A stretch of DNA of 64,000 nt. Origin: Siphonodentalium dalli (Eukaryota > Mollusca > Scaphopoda > Gadilida > Siphonodentaliidae). A program made the position numbers and the translations under genes. The notes beneath the pieces were generated by a model, which saw only the letters and a list, made by a program, of their open reading frames with translations, searched no databases and was not told the origin of the DNA. The stretch is taken from positions 15,812,440-15,876,439 of the forward strand of contig CP136061.1 of the NCBI GenBank assembly GCA_032622095.1, read 5' to 3'. Below, in pieces: positions 12,950 to 25,269 of the stretch. Positions within the stretch are counted from its first letter, which is position 1. The number at the start of each line of letters is the position of its first letter.

Positions 12950-13642
12950 GGCCAGTGGTCAGATGGCGGTAGTCTGTGTATTTAACACATAGTTATACGC
13001 GAGATATACGCAATCGGTCTGATGCCGTAGCCTGTATATTTTACACATGATTATATGCGGTATATACACAAGCGGTCAGATGTCGCTACCCTGTGTATTT
13101 TATATTTGGTTATATGCGGGATATACACACGCGCCCAGGTGTCGGTAGCCTGTGTATTTTACACATGTTTATATCGGAATACACAAGCGGTCTGATGCCC
13201 TGTATATTTTAGTTATGGTTATATACGATATATATACAAGCGGTCTGATGGCGTTAGCCTGTTCATTTTACACCTGGTTATATGCCGGATATACACAATC
13301 GACCAGATGTCAGTAGCTTGTGTATTTTATATGTGGTTATATGTGGGATATACACAACCGGTCAGATGTCGCTAGCCTGTGTGGTTATGTGCGAGATATA
13401 CACAAGCGGTCAGATGTCGGTAGACTAGATTTTTACACATGGTTATATGCGAGATGTACACAAGCGGTCAGATGTCGCTAGCCTGTGTGGTTATGTGCGA
13501 GATATACACAAGTGGTCAGATGTCTGCAGACTATGTATTTTACACTTGGTTATATGCGAGATATACACAAGCGGACAGGCGTCGGTAGCCTGTGTATTGT
13601 GTGCGATATATACAGAAGCAATACACGTTTCATATATTGCAT
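12950..13642. repeat. ~60-bp minisatellite, about 11-12 copies
   Basis: Tandem copies carry 'cggtcagatgtcg-tagcctgtgtattttacac' followed by 'ggttatatgcgagatatacacaag'. Some copies lack the middle part, so unit length varies from about 46 to 62 bp. Open frames across it are by-products. It ends exactly where the next element inserts. Confidence 0.85.
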
Positions 13643-13651
13643 CAACAAGTC

Positions 13652-14583
13652 TAGTCCCAGTCTTCTTGTACTAAAACCAGCTAAGATATTGGGATGGCGA
13701 TTTGCTGTTTTTAGTCCCAGCCCGCTTGCATACCAATCCTATCACACGAGTTACGCCCACGATCTGTGGCGGGAATCTGTGGTGTATTTTACTAGATTTA
13801 CCTAATGAATCAATACATGATGCTATATACATCGGAAAGAGAGACATATCATGGTCATAATGGTGTATAATAATCTAACTTTCATGTTAAATTACGCATA
13901 GAATATTCCGGTTGATTGTCACCAACATCGCTGTTTTTTCTGTTTGTTTACTTAACTGAAAGCCGAACTCAGGTTCCGAAGAACTTCGGCATTGTCCGGT
14001 GTTTGTTTTGGCCGAGACGAATTTCGATACAAACAAAATGGCGGCCCCCATGATATTCTAATGGTCATTGTGTTTACACTGTTTTAAACTGTGAGATGGT
14101 TATAATTCCCGTAATTTATTTAATGTATTACATTTATATCTTCAATATGTATTTAATCTATGTAATAATTTATTTATTGTCACGTATAATTACGATTACA
14201 ATGGAGAATTCATCGTGCGTGGTTGATTGAAAATCTACGGAATATTTTCACCGGAAAATGCCGAACGCAGTTCGCAAGGTCAACTGAGTTCGCATACTTT
14301 AAAAAATATGTAAACACTGCGGCAAAAGTTTCTTTTCACATTAAATTACCGCTTTCAATTCACAACCGATGTGGGTTTCAGATCAAATAGCATGTCTTCT
14401 GCGGAAACTATCCGTTTATTGTAGCAATTGTGATATTTTATTTCATATAATTGTGGTTTTATTTGAGCGGGTCACTAACGCTTAACTCGTGTCAAAGGAA
14501 TGCATGGGCCTGGAACTCGGACTAAAGACCGGCACCTCCATCCCAATATCTTAGCCGGTTTTAGTACGAGAAGACTTGGACTA
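13652..14583. mobile_element. Mutator-like non-autonomous DNA transposon, 932 bp
   Basis: The two ends are inverted repeats of about 47 bp with only a few mismatches; both contain the core gctaagatattgggatgg or its complement. The element is flanked by a perfect 9-bp target-site duplication, caacaagtc, at 13,643-13,651 and 14,584-14,592. A 9-bp duplication with TIRs of this length fits the Mutator-like superfamily, though the family call rests only on these features. No transposase is encoded. Confidence 0.75.
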
Positions 14584-14592
14584 CAACAAGTC

Positions 14593-15173
14593 ATGCGTTG
14601 TGTATTAGGATGTCGCGTTGTTGGACGACCCGTCGTCCGTATAGTTTCGACAACACAATCATTACCTTATAGGGTTGCACGACGTTACCATGCGGTAGGC
14701 ACCCGTTCGTTTTTATTTAATGTAAGCTACACAATGTATAGCTGCCGGTGAAAGAAATAGTTTATTCTCCGATCCAAAAATGCCGAAAGCAAAACGTGCG
14801 TCTATGTCAGGCATAGTTCAAACATGAAATATGACCCGCAACATAGACCCGACTGGACATAAAAAACTGTTGAGGCCATTATAAAAGGACACTAACGTCG
14901 GACAGCAGGTTACGACCGTTTATCGTCACATTTAACATGGCTAAATGCACGAACAAAAGGACGCCTGTTTTTGAACTGTTATATTTTGTGAATGCATACA
15001 CCTTGCCACGCAGTTCGGTATGCTATTCATAGATGGCCACAACTACTCGTGAACAGTAACCACGTGGGCATGAATTTCATGCGCTCACGGTATATCTAGT
15101 ATGGTAGAGCTTATTTGTGTCTTGAAAGAAGGTTGAGTCGTTCTGGGGAATTAGCTATAATTTATTCACAAAC
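14593..15173. other. no recognisable gene
   Basis: About 580 bases without a supportable reading frame or repeat. Confidence 0.5.
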
Positions 15174-15380
15174 AGTTACCATGTTAACCCTTTCTATATT
15201 AAAGTATCATTGACGGGTAGTTGCCTTATTAACCCTGCATATACCTAAGTATCAGTGTCGTGTAGTTACCTTATTAACCCTTTCTATTCTAAGTATCATT
15301 GGCGGTTTGTTACCTTATTAACCCGTTCTATACTAAGTATCATTGACGTGTAGTTACCTTATTAACCCTTTCTATATAAA
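15174..15380. repeat. ~45-bp minisatellite running into the assembly gap
   Basis: About five copies of a unit containing gttaccttattaaccc, tctata and aagtatcattgacg. The last copy is cut off by the gap, so the true array length is unknown. Confidence 0.85.
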
Positions 15381-15480
15381 NNNNNNNNNNNNNNNNNNNN
15401 NNNNNNNNNNNNNNNNNNNNNNNNNNNNNNNNNNNNNNNNNNNNNNNNNNNNNNNNNNNNNNNNNNNNNNNNNNNNNNNN
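15381..15480. other. assembly gap, 100 N
   Basis: Exactly 100 N, the usual placeholder for a gap of unknown size. It directly follows a minisatellite, which is the likely reason that assembly failed. Confidence 0.98.
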
Positions 15481-15489
15481 TCCTTGACA

Positions 15490-16860
15490 AAGAACACTTG
15501 CTTTCTTGTCACCAATGATAGGTTTTTTCTTAGTCGCATAGTCATATTGAATGATAAAATTAGTCTATCTGCCCATTAGTTGTTGAGGTATTAAAGAACA
15601 AATTCAGACGGGGGTTGTGGGGGGGATGCGCAGGCGGGAGATAAACTTTTACAACAGTATAGAAAGAAAACACTGGAAGCAAAGCAATTTTCGGTCTAGA
15701 TCTGTTTTAGACGGTGATTGTGTATCGCTTCACCGTGCAGTCATTTTCAATAAAAATACATGAATAATAAAAAACCCTGAATTCAACAGATGCCTATGAG
15801 TAACCACAGAAAATTCAGCTTTATAATTTCTTCATTCAGTGTTTATTTTTTCCTGATAATGTTGTTTGATATGCAAGAACCTTTTGAATAAATAAACACT
15901 GAATGAAGAAACTCTATGTTATTGTCAAGTTTGTACGCTGTGTTATGTAAACAAAATCCAGGTTCTGTAACATTTTTGGCTTTTGTTTACATAAGAAAGT
16001 ATATGAACTTGACCATAACATACTAAATATGATCAGTATGAGAAAAAATTTGTCAATATTTTAATATTCTTTTTGTTTTAGCGGCTGTAAAAGGCAATAA
16101 TTGAAGGGCCGAGAATTTTGATTGAAAATTACCAAGTTCGTTATACCGTTATACCCCCCCATGAATATTTCTTACGTTGACATGTAGGCGTGGCAGTTAT
16201 CATTCTGTAAGACTTAGAAAAAATATCATTGGTGAGAAGGAAACATGTATTTTCTTCAGCAGAAACATTACAGTTCAGAATTTTGTGTGCGGAAAATTGC
16301 TTAGTGTATCTAGCCTGAACACCCCCCCCCCCCCCCCCCCCGGTCTCAATTTTGATTTATATCAACATATAATGGCAAGAGATAAGCTAGGTAATTTTCT
16401 ATGAAAATTCTCTGAACTTCAATTATTGCCTATTCCTAATTCTGAACTGTAATGCCCCTGCCAAAGAAAAAACATGCTTCCTTGCCAGCAATGATAGAAC
16501 TATTAAGTCATATAGTCATATTGAATGATAAAATGAAACAAACTGGCCACAGCATTTAAAGTAAGAAAAATTCAGGCAGGTGGGGGGATAACCTAGGTTA
16601 TCATCCCCACTGGGGGAGGAGGGGGGAAATGTGCAGATCGGGAGAGATAAACTCTGTTACAATGGTACAGAATGAAGATGCTGGAAGCAAGCAAAGCAAT
16701 TTTCGGTCTAGTTCTGTTTTAGACTGTGATTGTATATCGCTTCACAGAAAATGCAGCTTTAGAGTTTCTTCATTCCGTGTTTTTTTCTTCCTGATTTAAT
16801 ATGTTGTTTGATAAGCAACAGGATTTGAAAAAAATAACTACTGAATGAAGAAACTCTAAA
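15490..16860. repeat. ~420-bp direct duplication with conserved hairpin
   Basis: Segments at about 15,490-15,915 and 16,445-16,860 are diverged direct copies. Shared blocks include 'catattgaatgataaaat', 'gcaaagcaattttcggtcta' and 'ctgttttagac-gtgattgt'. Each copy ends in an inverted repeat built from tttcttcattc-gtg and its complement (arms about 15,827-15,848 with 15,890-15,912, and 16,762-16,785 with 16,835-16,857). The hairpin arms mark the likely element end. A C-tract sits between the copies at about 16,322-16,341. Confidence 0.7.
15919..16021. repeat. palindromic dispersed repeat (copy 1)
   Basis: About 100 bp with inverted arms: ttattgtcaagtttgta at the left, tatgaacttgaccataa at the right, and an inner pair gttatgtaaacaaaa / ttttgtttacataa. 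A close second copy lies at about 17,271-17,373 and a diverged third at about 23,300-23,545. It behaves like a small MITE family. Confidence 0.7.
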
Positions 16861-17270
16861 GTAGCATTCAGAAGAGAACGTTGTGTTGAAATTGGATAAA
16901 TAGACAATAATACCAAGGTGTTCAGACAGATGTAATGCCTCTGTTAACACACACAACAGATTCTATTTTCAATGCAACAAACCATAACACATACATATAT
17001 GGCACGAGTCACGACGTTTCTTGTTTTCAATCGATAAACATGGCGCCTGTCTTCAAAGCGAAGGGAAATCAACTTGTATTTATGTCAATAAAGTGTTAGA
17101 TGTTTGGATTTGACATTATCATACAATTAATTTATTACAGATATATTGATATGGAATTTTTCCAAAAGTGACTGTCAAACTTATTAGCTGCAATAATATT
17201 ATTATGGCATGGATGTCCTTTTCGGAGGGTAGTCACATCTGTTAGAACTGACATAAATAGTATGTTACAT

Positions 17271-17373
17271 GTACTGTCAAGTTTGTAAGCTGTGTTATGT
17301 AAACAAAAACTAGGTTCGGTAACATTTTTGGCTTTTGTTTACATAAAAAAAGTGTATGAACTTGACGATAACA
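17271..17373. repeat. palindromic dispersed repeat (copy 2)
   Basis: Nearly the same as the copy at 15.9 kb, including the inner tgttatgtaaacaaaa arm and the right tatgaacttgac arm. Similarity continues about 100 bp further downstream (a gattggtataagaacaaa block). Confidence 0.7.
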
Positions 17374-17479
17374 TTCTATTTACGTGATATTTATGATTGG
17401 TATAAGAACAAAATATGTCAATATGTTAATATTCTTTCTGTGTATGGTGGTTTTAGCGGATGTGACTATTTTAACAACA

Positions 17480-18635
17480 ATACCCACCACGAAGGCCATG
17501 CATGCCTTTAATCGGAAGCTCTGAGTTATAATGCAAAGTAAGCGCTTGTGTGAACGGCTTAATGCAGACAAAGGATCGTGTCAAAGCAACATGTACAGAT
17601 TACAGACTGAGGCAACGGACACATCTGAACACTCCTTTTATACCACCTTTTATAATAGCTTAAAAGTTTTTAGAGATTTCACCTCTAAATTTTAATCAAA
17701 TACAGCAAACCCACTTTGTTTTTGCCACTTTTGGAACTTTATTAATAACTGCCAAAAATTATCAACATGCATCTGCCTAAGATAATTTTTGATGAACAAT
17801 AGGTTGACCAAAAATTTTCAGAGGGCAATTAATAATTTTTATGGTTTTATGTTACTCACTTTTAAATCTCACCAAAAATAGTAAATTGGCAAAACTTTGA
17901 TTTAGTTTGGAATAGTTTTCACTAGAATAAAAAAATAATAATTGGGATTTCCATGCAATCTTCAGAGCAAAAGTTAGAGTTGCAATTGTTTCCAGGTGTG
18001 ACTGTATGTCATATAGGAATTAAGAGGGATGTAAAGTGCAACAACAAAGGAGGCTTAACAGTTAACTGACGATTGGGCTAGGTAGTAAATTATAATTTTT
18101 TGCTATAAATAAATTAAAAAAAATAAATTCTGGAGACCTGTACAGAAGTTGACATTCTTTTGAAAAATCATTATAAAATATATACCAGTTCCGAGCCAGA
18201 TAAATATATACTAGTATTGTTTTTAAAAATAGGGGAAGTGTTGTAATTCCATTTAGAAGAAAATGATCAACAATTAATTTATAGCAAGAATTAATAATTT
18301 ACTGCCCTCCCCCATCCCGACCCACCAGTTAAATGCTACAACTGTTTAGGCAAAAGTTCTTCAAATTGGTATCATATCATATAATTAAAAAATTATAATC
18401 TGGTAAACAAAAACCAATGTGCTGATAAAATATCTGTTGATTTCTTGATAAAAAATTTGACTTATTTAAAAACTAATGGAAACGTTTCTCTGTTGGCTCA
18501 ATTTCCTCATTAATTACAAGAAAATAAAGGTATAAATAGCTTAACAAATATTATAAAAAACAAATTATGTCCCGCTTGTATACCAGCTGCCCCTAATTTA
18601 TTCTCACATATAACCCCGACCACAAATTTTCTTTT
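17480..18635. other. no recognisable gene
   Basis: Strongly AT-rich sequence with no supportable frame, RNA gene or bounded repeat. Confidence 0.5.
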
Positions 18636-19035
18636 CTTTGGCCTTAACACAGTCTGCAGTGGATACAATCCGATTCAGTCTCTTAAGTCCAGTTCAGAAT
18701 TATTATTATCTGGTTCGATAGCACAAAATACATTAAAGACACGTTTAAAGACATATTATGCACTTGTTTGGGTGCGTGAAACTGATCAGTTAGTATCCAG
18801 TCGCTATGCCAACTGGAGGAATATAGCATTCTACTAACATCACCGAAAATCTCATGCAAATCAACCATGCCACTCCATAGAAAACATCGTCTGAACTACG
18901 CTCAATTGTAAATATTTACTATGACGCATCTATCGCCGGTAAACTAACGAAAATGATTTCACCATCGAGAGTCACTGGATTTAATTATTATATAAGAATG
19001 ACGGCGTGTGTTGTCAATTTGGATATAATATTTGT

Positions 19036-19650
19036 AAAAACAAGGAGTCGCAGACGGCAAGTGCATTCTCAACAAGAGGTGGAATTTTGTCAAAAAGCCT
19101 GCCTTGCGAACTCATTTTAAGACTGACATTTGTGGAAATTAGTCATGTGACATCCATTTGCACTAAAAATAATAAACAAAGTCCAATAACTCTGCTGAAA
19201 ATATCCGGCCGGACCTGGTTTGCAAACTCGTTCTAGATACTGGTCATGTGAACTCATATACCAAAAATCTTTGAAATCCGTTGACATTTGTGGAAATGAG
19301 CCCTGTTACGTCGTCCATTTGCACACACAAAATAAACAAAGTGCAATAACTCTGCTGAAAATATCTGGCTGGACCTGGCTTACGAACTCATTCTAGGTAA
19401 TGGTCAGGTGAACTCAAATACCAAAGATCTTTAAAATCCGTTGAGATTTGTGGAAATGAGCCCTGTGACGTCGTCTATTTGGTAAATTCGACAAAATAAT
19501 AAACAAAGTCCAATAACTCCGGTAAAAATATCTGGCTGGACCTGGCTTGCAAACTCATTCTAGGTAATGGTCAGGTGAACTCATATACCAAAAATCCGAC
19601 GGACGGAACCCATTCCTATATCCCCCGCAAATTTTCAATTTGGCATGGGA
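19036..19650. repeat. tandem-core (pearl/Helentron-like) array 1
   Basis: About three and a half copies of a ~165-bp unit carry 'aactctgctgaaaatatc', 'ctggacctgg' and 'gaactcatataccaaa', ending in a short gacggacgg tract. It splits the left inverted arm of the surrounding element, so it inserted afterwards. The layout matches the bivalve pearl repeats (tandem core plus GGAC-type tract); assignment is by architecture only. Confidence 0.6.
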
Positions 19651-19959
19651 TAATTACTACTTTGAACGAGATTATTCTCCATTTATATTTGATCACCCTA
19701 CCGGAGTGTTTCACATCACTTTAAGCATAAAGATGATAAAATAAGTTACTAAATTCGATTTTTTGTTATTCGGTTAGAATGTTTTTTCAAGACATGAGCA
19801 CAACATTGATCGGAATACAAAACAATTTGGCAATAGATGTAGAATTAACAAGAGGTGTGCACTCGAGTGCTAGCATACCCCCACCGTGGCAAATTCAACC
19901 CGCATTATCCGTAAACTCAACCAAAAAGATTTTTAACTTTAAAGAAATATTCGGACTAA

Positions 19960-20465
19960 TAATATCGATATGGTGTCACAAGAAGCTTGTACAGAAAAAA
20001 TTATTGAAATCGGTTCATATTTGTTAAAGTTATTAAGTCAGACAGAATTTTCTAAGTCAAAATAAGTCGAAAATGAGGTGTAATATTACGAAAAATAGTC
20101 TGAGCCAATCCCTAGCCGCATCATGTAGAGAGGGTATTGTGAGAAGCATGTTTACCAAATATTATTGAAATCGGTTCATATTTGTTAAAGTTATTAAGTT
20201 GGACAGAATTTTCTAAGTCAAAATAAGTCGAAAAAGAGGCGTAACTTGAAAAAGAAAAGTCGGACCGAACCGCAATTAGCATCACGCGGAGAGACTGTCC
20301 TAAGGAGATTGCATACAAAAAATTATTGAAATCGGTTCATAGTTGTTCGAGTTATGAGGTCGGATGGACGGACGGACGGACGAAGAAAGCGTGACGGACG
20401 GACGGACGGACAGACGCAGTCAATCCAGAATACCCCCCATTTTCTTCGAAAGTGGGGGTATAATT
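19960..20465. repeat. tandem-core array 2 with GGAC tract and terminal hairpin
   Basis: Three copies of a ~165-bp unit contain ttattgaaatcggttcata, gttattaagt and agtcaaaataagtcgaaaa. A (GGAC)n tract follows at about 20,358-20,412, then a terminal hairpin, taccccccattttcttcg followed by its complement, at 20,432-20,461. The order core - tetranucleotide tract - hairpin recurs in arrays 3 and 4. Confidence 0.65.
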
Positions 20466-21205
20466 AAGCTTTTGCAGTTTTACTGGGTGCATCAGAAATT
20501 CAGAATACGGTGAAAAATTATTGTCTCGCATTCAATGATATATGATTTAATAGCTCATGTCATGTGTTTAATTCATAGAAATATCATTTAAATCTAAATA
20601 TGAATCCCATAAACATGAAGGATTCACAATAAATAACTCGGTAAGTGTGTGCTGATTGTGTACCGTATGCAGGGCATTTTTGATAGCGTGCACGTAACTC
20701 AACAAATATATAACTATGATACATGTATAGATACCAACACTCTTATAACTAGTAATCAATAGAACACCAACTCATTTATCACTTAAAGTGATGTGAAACA
20801 CTCTGGTAGGGTGATCAAAAGAAATTGAGAATAATCTTGCTCAAAGTAGTTATTTTTTATGAATATAAATCCAAATTGACAACACAAACAGTCATTCTTA
20901 TATATTAATTAAATGCAATGACTCTCGATGGCGAAATCCAGATTGAGATGTAAATATTTACAAATGAGCGTAGTTCAGACAATGTTTGCTATGGAGTGGT
21001 ACATTCAATTTCTATGAAATGTTCAGCGAGAATGCTACATTCCCAGGTTTGGATAGCGCTTGAGTACTAGCTTATCAATTTCACGCACCAAACAAGTCCA
21101 TAATACGTCTTTAAATTTTTTTGGGTTACAAAACATTGAACCGGACATTGAAAGTGGAACCAGATTGTATCGATTGCAGTGTAGGCTTAGGGATATTCCT
21201 ATTTC

Positions 21206-22730
21206 AGTTCCCAGATAATTTTTTACATAACTTTTGCTCGGTTTGCTTACATTTGAATCATACTGTCACTTTGAGAGGTTAATTGAGTTCTTATATATGT
21301 AAACATTGTGATAAAATATATTTTCACATTACATTACTACTGAAATTGACATCTCTTGTGAAGTTCAGAACAAAGATATTTTCTTGAGAATAAACCGGTT
21401 TACAGACACAATTGTGACATTTTAATAATTACAGTTTATATTCAGGAGTTTATGTGAGTGGACAACGATGCTAAACCCTGATATAGAATGACATATACAC
21501 AGGACTTTAACATAAACCAGCATTATCCAAAACAATTTCCCTACTTGCATACGTCAAAGGACACTTACACTTGACCATGCAATATGAGATATAAACTATA
21601 CCTACAAGTCAAAACGAATATAAATTTGCTGAGAAATGGCCAAAGTAATATAAATTATATTTTCATATGGACGATGCTAAATCTATCCATAAAATTCATG
21701 CAGTCATGAATAAAATCAGTCATAAAGTTCTGTAATGTTGTCATCCTAAATTCTAGGGATGGTCTATAAGAGCAGTGATGCACTAGAGGGGGTGGGCAGT
21801 GGAGCACATTACAAGCCTATGTGGCAGAAACAGTAATCCCGAAATAAAATGGTATCACATCAAAGATGAATGCTTATTTTGTAACAATTAGCATGTTATG
21901 TTCAATTACTTAGTTTTACGTCATATCGTTATGTAATTCAAGGTCCCATCGATACAATGATGAACATCATATTTACAATAATACAGGAAATATGTTTATC
22001 TTTCAATATACACACTGGTGGAAAATCTTTTATCTATTTCAGTTAATTTTTTTCCTCGCAAGAAGCAGGACCCACCCCAAGATATATATTGTGTTATACA
22101 AAACAATTATTAGATACATATTGAAATTGGGAACCCCCTACTCTTGATTAATGCTATATATTAACACAGTTTATAAGCCTGAACATTTAAAATCATTGGT
22201 ACTTGAAAAATGATGTCGTCAACAACTAAATTCTATATTTAGCACGCAAAGTAGCAGTTCCGGCACGCAAATTTTTTAGGTGCAGATCAGGCCATTTGAT
22301 TTCGCAATGTGAAAAGAGCTTAATTCAGATTTTTGGCTTCGGCAACCCTTTGCCATGGTCAAGTTTGCTGAATGATTTACCCAATTATAGGGCTGTATAA
22401 AATATCAATAATTATGTATGTTTATAAAATCACACTCCCTTTATTTTCACACAATGTGAACCTGCATGTCTGAATCAGTTTATTTTGTCATACGGTTTAC
22501 ACGAACGTTTCCAAGGTTCATAAACTAATAACTGAAGTTGACACTTCATAAAAAGCTATGAACCACCTACATCATTTCCAGTCAATCATTTGCCCTTGCT
22601 CGCTGCTTTTTGTCATTGGGAGACAATTGGAATTTGAACAATATGTTACTTACAATTGTTTTGGTAGTTTTGAAAAGATGTTTGTTTATATATATAATGT
22701 TTTATTACAATGGAATGGTATATGATTATA
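21206..22730. other. no recognisable gene
   Basis: AT-rich sequence without supportable coding frames or bounded repeats. Confidence 0.5.
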
Positions 22731-22866
22731 AGGAATGACTTGAATATCGATTGGGCTCATTTGTTTTGACTGGCAGACTAATTAAAAAAGTTTGTGTGAA
22801 TCTCTTTGTTTAATTATCTAGCGATCAAAAACCCAATGACCCAATCGACATTCAAGTCATTTCTTA
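22731..22866. repeat. small foldback repeat
   Basis: Inverted arms aggaatgacttgaatatcga and its near complement (tcgacattcaagtcatttct) flank about 75 bp. It is probably a remnant MITE. Confidence 0.55.
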
Positions 22867-23299
22867 AATAATTACAACTACTGTAATTAAAAATGTATGC
22901 ATTTGATTGGTTAAGAGGCTAGGGCATGATCTGATCAATCATTGTACTATATATGTTGCAGTGGATGAGTCAACTCGTGTAGTGATACTTGAAAAACAAT
23001 GGGCGAGTCTAACTTCCGGCATGACGTCACAGAATTTGAGAAAGCGCAGAACGAAAATTCCGGCGGAATCGCAGTGAGAAAAAAAACTACTCAATAACTC
23101 AATGCTAGAAACATTTGACAAAGTAGTTGACAATTATATTATGTGTTTCTGTTCCTTAAATGCACGGGCGGCGTTCGTTGCAGAAATATTTATATTTATT
23201 CAAATCGCCATCAACAGAAGGAACACCAAAATATATACAGTTCCGCTCATATGCCAAACATAATCAGCGCATAAATAGTATATTGTCATCAAGACGTAT

Positions 23300-23650
23300 G
23301 ATTGTGTATGTAAACAAGAGCCTGCTCGTGTTACAGAAGTTGTGCTTCTGTTTACATAACACAGCGCAATTCTATTGGTTAATCACACACAAATGATATA
23401 AACGCTCTTTATTATTTCCATATCAGGAAACAGTAACAAATAACGCTCTTTATGTTTACCATATCCGGATTTAAACACAAGCCACGAAACGTAACTTTTT
23501 TTGCTTTTGTTTACATAACAAAGGGGAAACCATTGACAATAACATACTGTTTATGCCATATTTATGATTGGCATAAGAACAAAGTCTGTATATCTTACTA
23601 TTCCTTCTGTTTATGGCGGTTTTTGATGGAGGTGAATATTTAACAGCATA
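23300..23650. repeat. palindromic dispersed repeat (copy 3, diverged)
   Basis: Shares tgtttacataaca and gcttttgtttacataac with copies 1 and 2, and downstream the 'tgattggcataagaacaaa' and 'tggcggtttt' blocks seen after copy 2. Confidence 0.55.
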
Positions 23651-24014
23651 CCCACCGCCAACGCCGCCCGTATCTTTAAGGAAACTGAACTCTACATCTG
23701 TCATATCATTTCAGACAAGTTCATGATTGTGTAATGATTGACTGAACACTCAAAATTCGTGCCACGTTTTTCAGAAAAAGTCCATAACAATGTATAATTA
23801 CTGCGAAAACAAATTAATCAGACTGATCAATGAATAATTTTATTGGGAATAAATAAAAGGTACATGTATCACCAAATTAGTACCCCAATAAAAAAAAGTT
23901 CTGCTTCATACTAGTAATGTGCGTTTTTTAAATTTAAATTTCGGTAGTATGGTTTTGTAGAAAAGCCAGGTTTTGGATTTGATTATAGTTTTACTTAAAG
24001 AAACTTAATCCAAT

Positions 24015-24310
24015 TTGATGGTCCACTAATCATCCGATTGTAACAACAACAAAATTTCATCAAAGGCCGCTTTAGTTATCAGAATCGATTAATTATAAAA
24101 AAAATAATGCTAGGCACTGTCAACTATATAGTATAAAATTACCCAAAACGCGTTGTGTATCAACATTTTGTTCAACACAATTTGGTATCGAGAGTACATG
24201 TCGGTCGGCTTTTTCGGCAAACGTTCACTTTTTACCAGGCAACCAAAAATTATTTTTAAATCGATATCTAATAAATCTGAGTTTTGATGGGTGGGTTCCT
24301 CAACTCAAAT
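24015..24310 (+). repeat. dispersed repeat, copy B
   Basis: Inverted relative to 1,395-1,705. Shares gaatcgattaat, the tcgagagtacatgtcggtcg block and aaatcgatatctaataa. See copy A. Confidence 0.7.
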
Positions 24311-24867
24311 CAAATATTTTTACCAAAGAAATAGTAATTTAGAGACGTTTAATCTGATTCTACATCTTTAATACGCTAACTACATGTTTTGGAAAAGCGA
24401 TGAGAGGGGTCAGACAATTGAAACCGGAAGAATAGGTTTTATAGAATATATCAGTAATCAGTTGTGGTTTGGTTTTGAAACCGAAAAAAAAACCCAGAGT
24501 AACTGTAAAACAGCACATCACTACTTCATACCAATGATAATGATGTATGGCACCGGTCACAAGAACATTAAATGAAACCAAGGTATTTGATTACATAAGG
24601 AGTGATAAATATAGCTGGAGATTGCTAACCAGTCAGGGGGGGGGGGGGCATCACTTCAGATTCGACTGTCTGTGATGATAATTATTAAGACATTTTTAGG
24701 CCAACAAGAAGTATTTTCTTGATCATGGATAGTTTATTGAAGAGAATTGATGTTGAGGTGTATTTATTTCCTGAATATTTCGCTTGGTCATTGTGAATTT
24801 ATTTTCTGAGATGGATTATTAGTCGATCGTTGAAAATTAAGTTTTTTTTTCGTTGTAATTATAAGCC

Positions 24868-25020
24868 ATCAACATTGCTTTTCAATTGATCTAAGAGCGC
24901 ATAGATGTATCAGTAGAACAGCATAAAAGTATAATTCCACTTTGCAGAATATACAGTGTGTTGTTTATTTACTGATACAGTGATACGCTCATAGATAAAT
25001 TGAAAAATTATGTTGATGGC
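24868..25020. repeat. small foldback repeat
   Basis: Arms at about 24,868-24,917 and 24,973-25,020 (tttcaattgatctaagagcg against cgctcatagataaattgaaa) flank about 55 bp. A probable remnant MITE. Confidence 0.55.
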
Positions 25021-25153
25021 ATAAGATGATTCATGATGAGTCATCATAGCTATTCTTCCAAAGCAGTGTATATCCAACGCATAATAGCCATTCTTCCATT
25101 AGCAGTGTCTATTCCTGTCTTCCCGAGCTAGCTGTGCCCACTTCACTGACAGC

Positions 25154-25259
25154 TTAAATGAAAGTCCCACAGGACGAGTCACACTTGTAGACAATGGTAC
25201 AATATTTATGTCCTCTGTATCCTACACACATTCTGGTACTAAAAGTTCCAATGCCAACT
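25154..25259 (-). CDS. candidate terminal exon, cysteine-rich, unrecognised
   Basis: On the minus strand a strong acceptor (pyrimidine run ending ttcttttcag, just above 25,259) is followed by 35 open codons ending in TAA at 25,154. The encoded piece begins VGIGTFSTRMCVGYRG and has four cysteines in its last 24 residues (MC, YC, KC, SSC). I do not recognise a family. It may be a last exon of a gene whose other exons lie at higher coordinates, but the link is not shown. A chance open stretch of this length is possible. Confidence 0.3.
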
Positions 25260-25269
25260 CTGAAAAGAA

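Larger units (their letters stand above)
18640..21205. mobile_element. DNA element with long (~400-bp) inverted ends, nested insertions
   Basis: The region 18,640-19,030 is repeated in inverted orientation at about 20,860-21,190 (for example gttgtcaatttggat / atccaaattgacaac). The inverted match resumes at 19,655-19,755 against 20,760-20,860 (gatcaccctacc and gtgtttcacatcacttta). The left arm is therefore interrupted by about 620 bp that the right arm lacks. That insert and the element centre both consist of tandem-core arrays. No transposase is seen; exact ends and TSD are unresolved. Confidence 0.7.

Noticed and set aside
15174-15380. Telomere-like ttaaccc motifs
   Set aside because: They occur once per 45-bp unit, not as a hexamer array.
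15343-15579. Open frame across the N gap
   Set aside because: The gap has unknown length, so the frame has no meaning.
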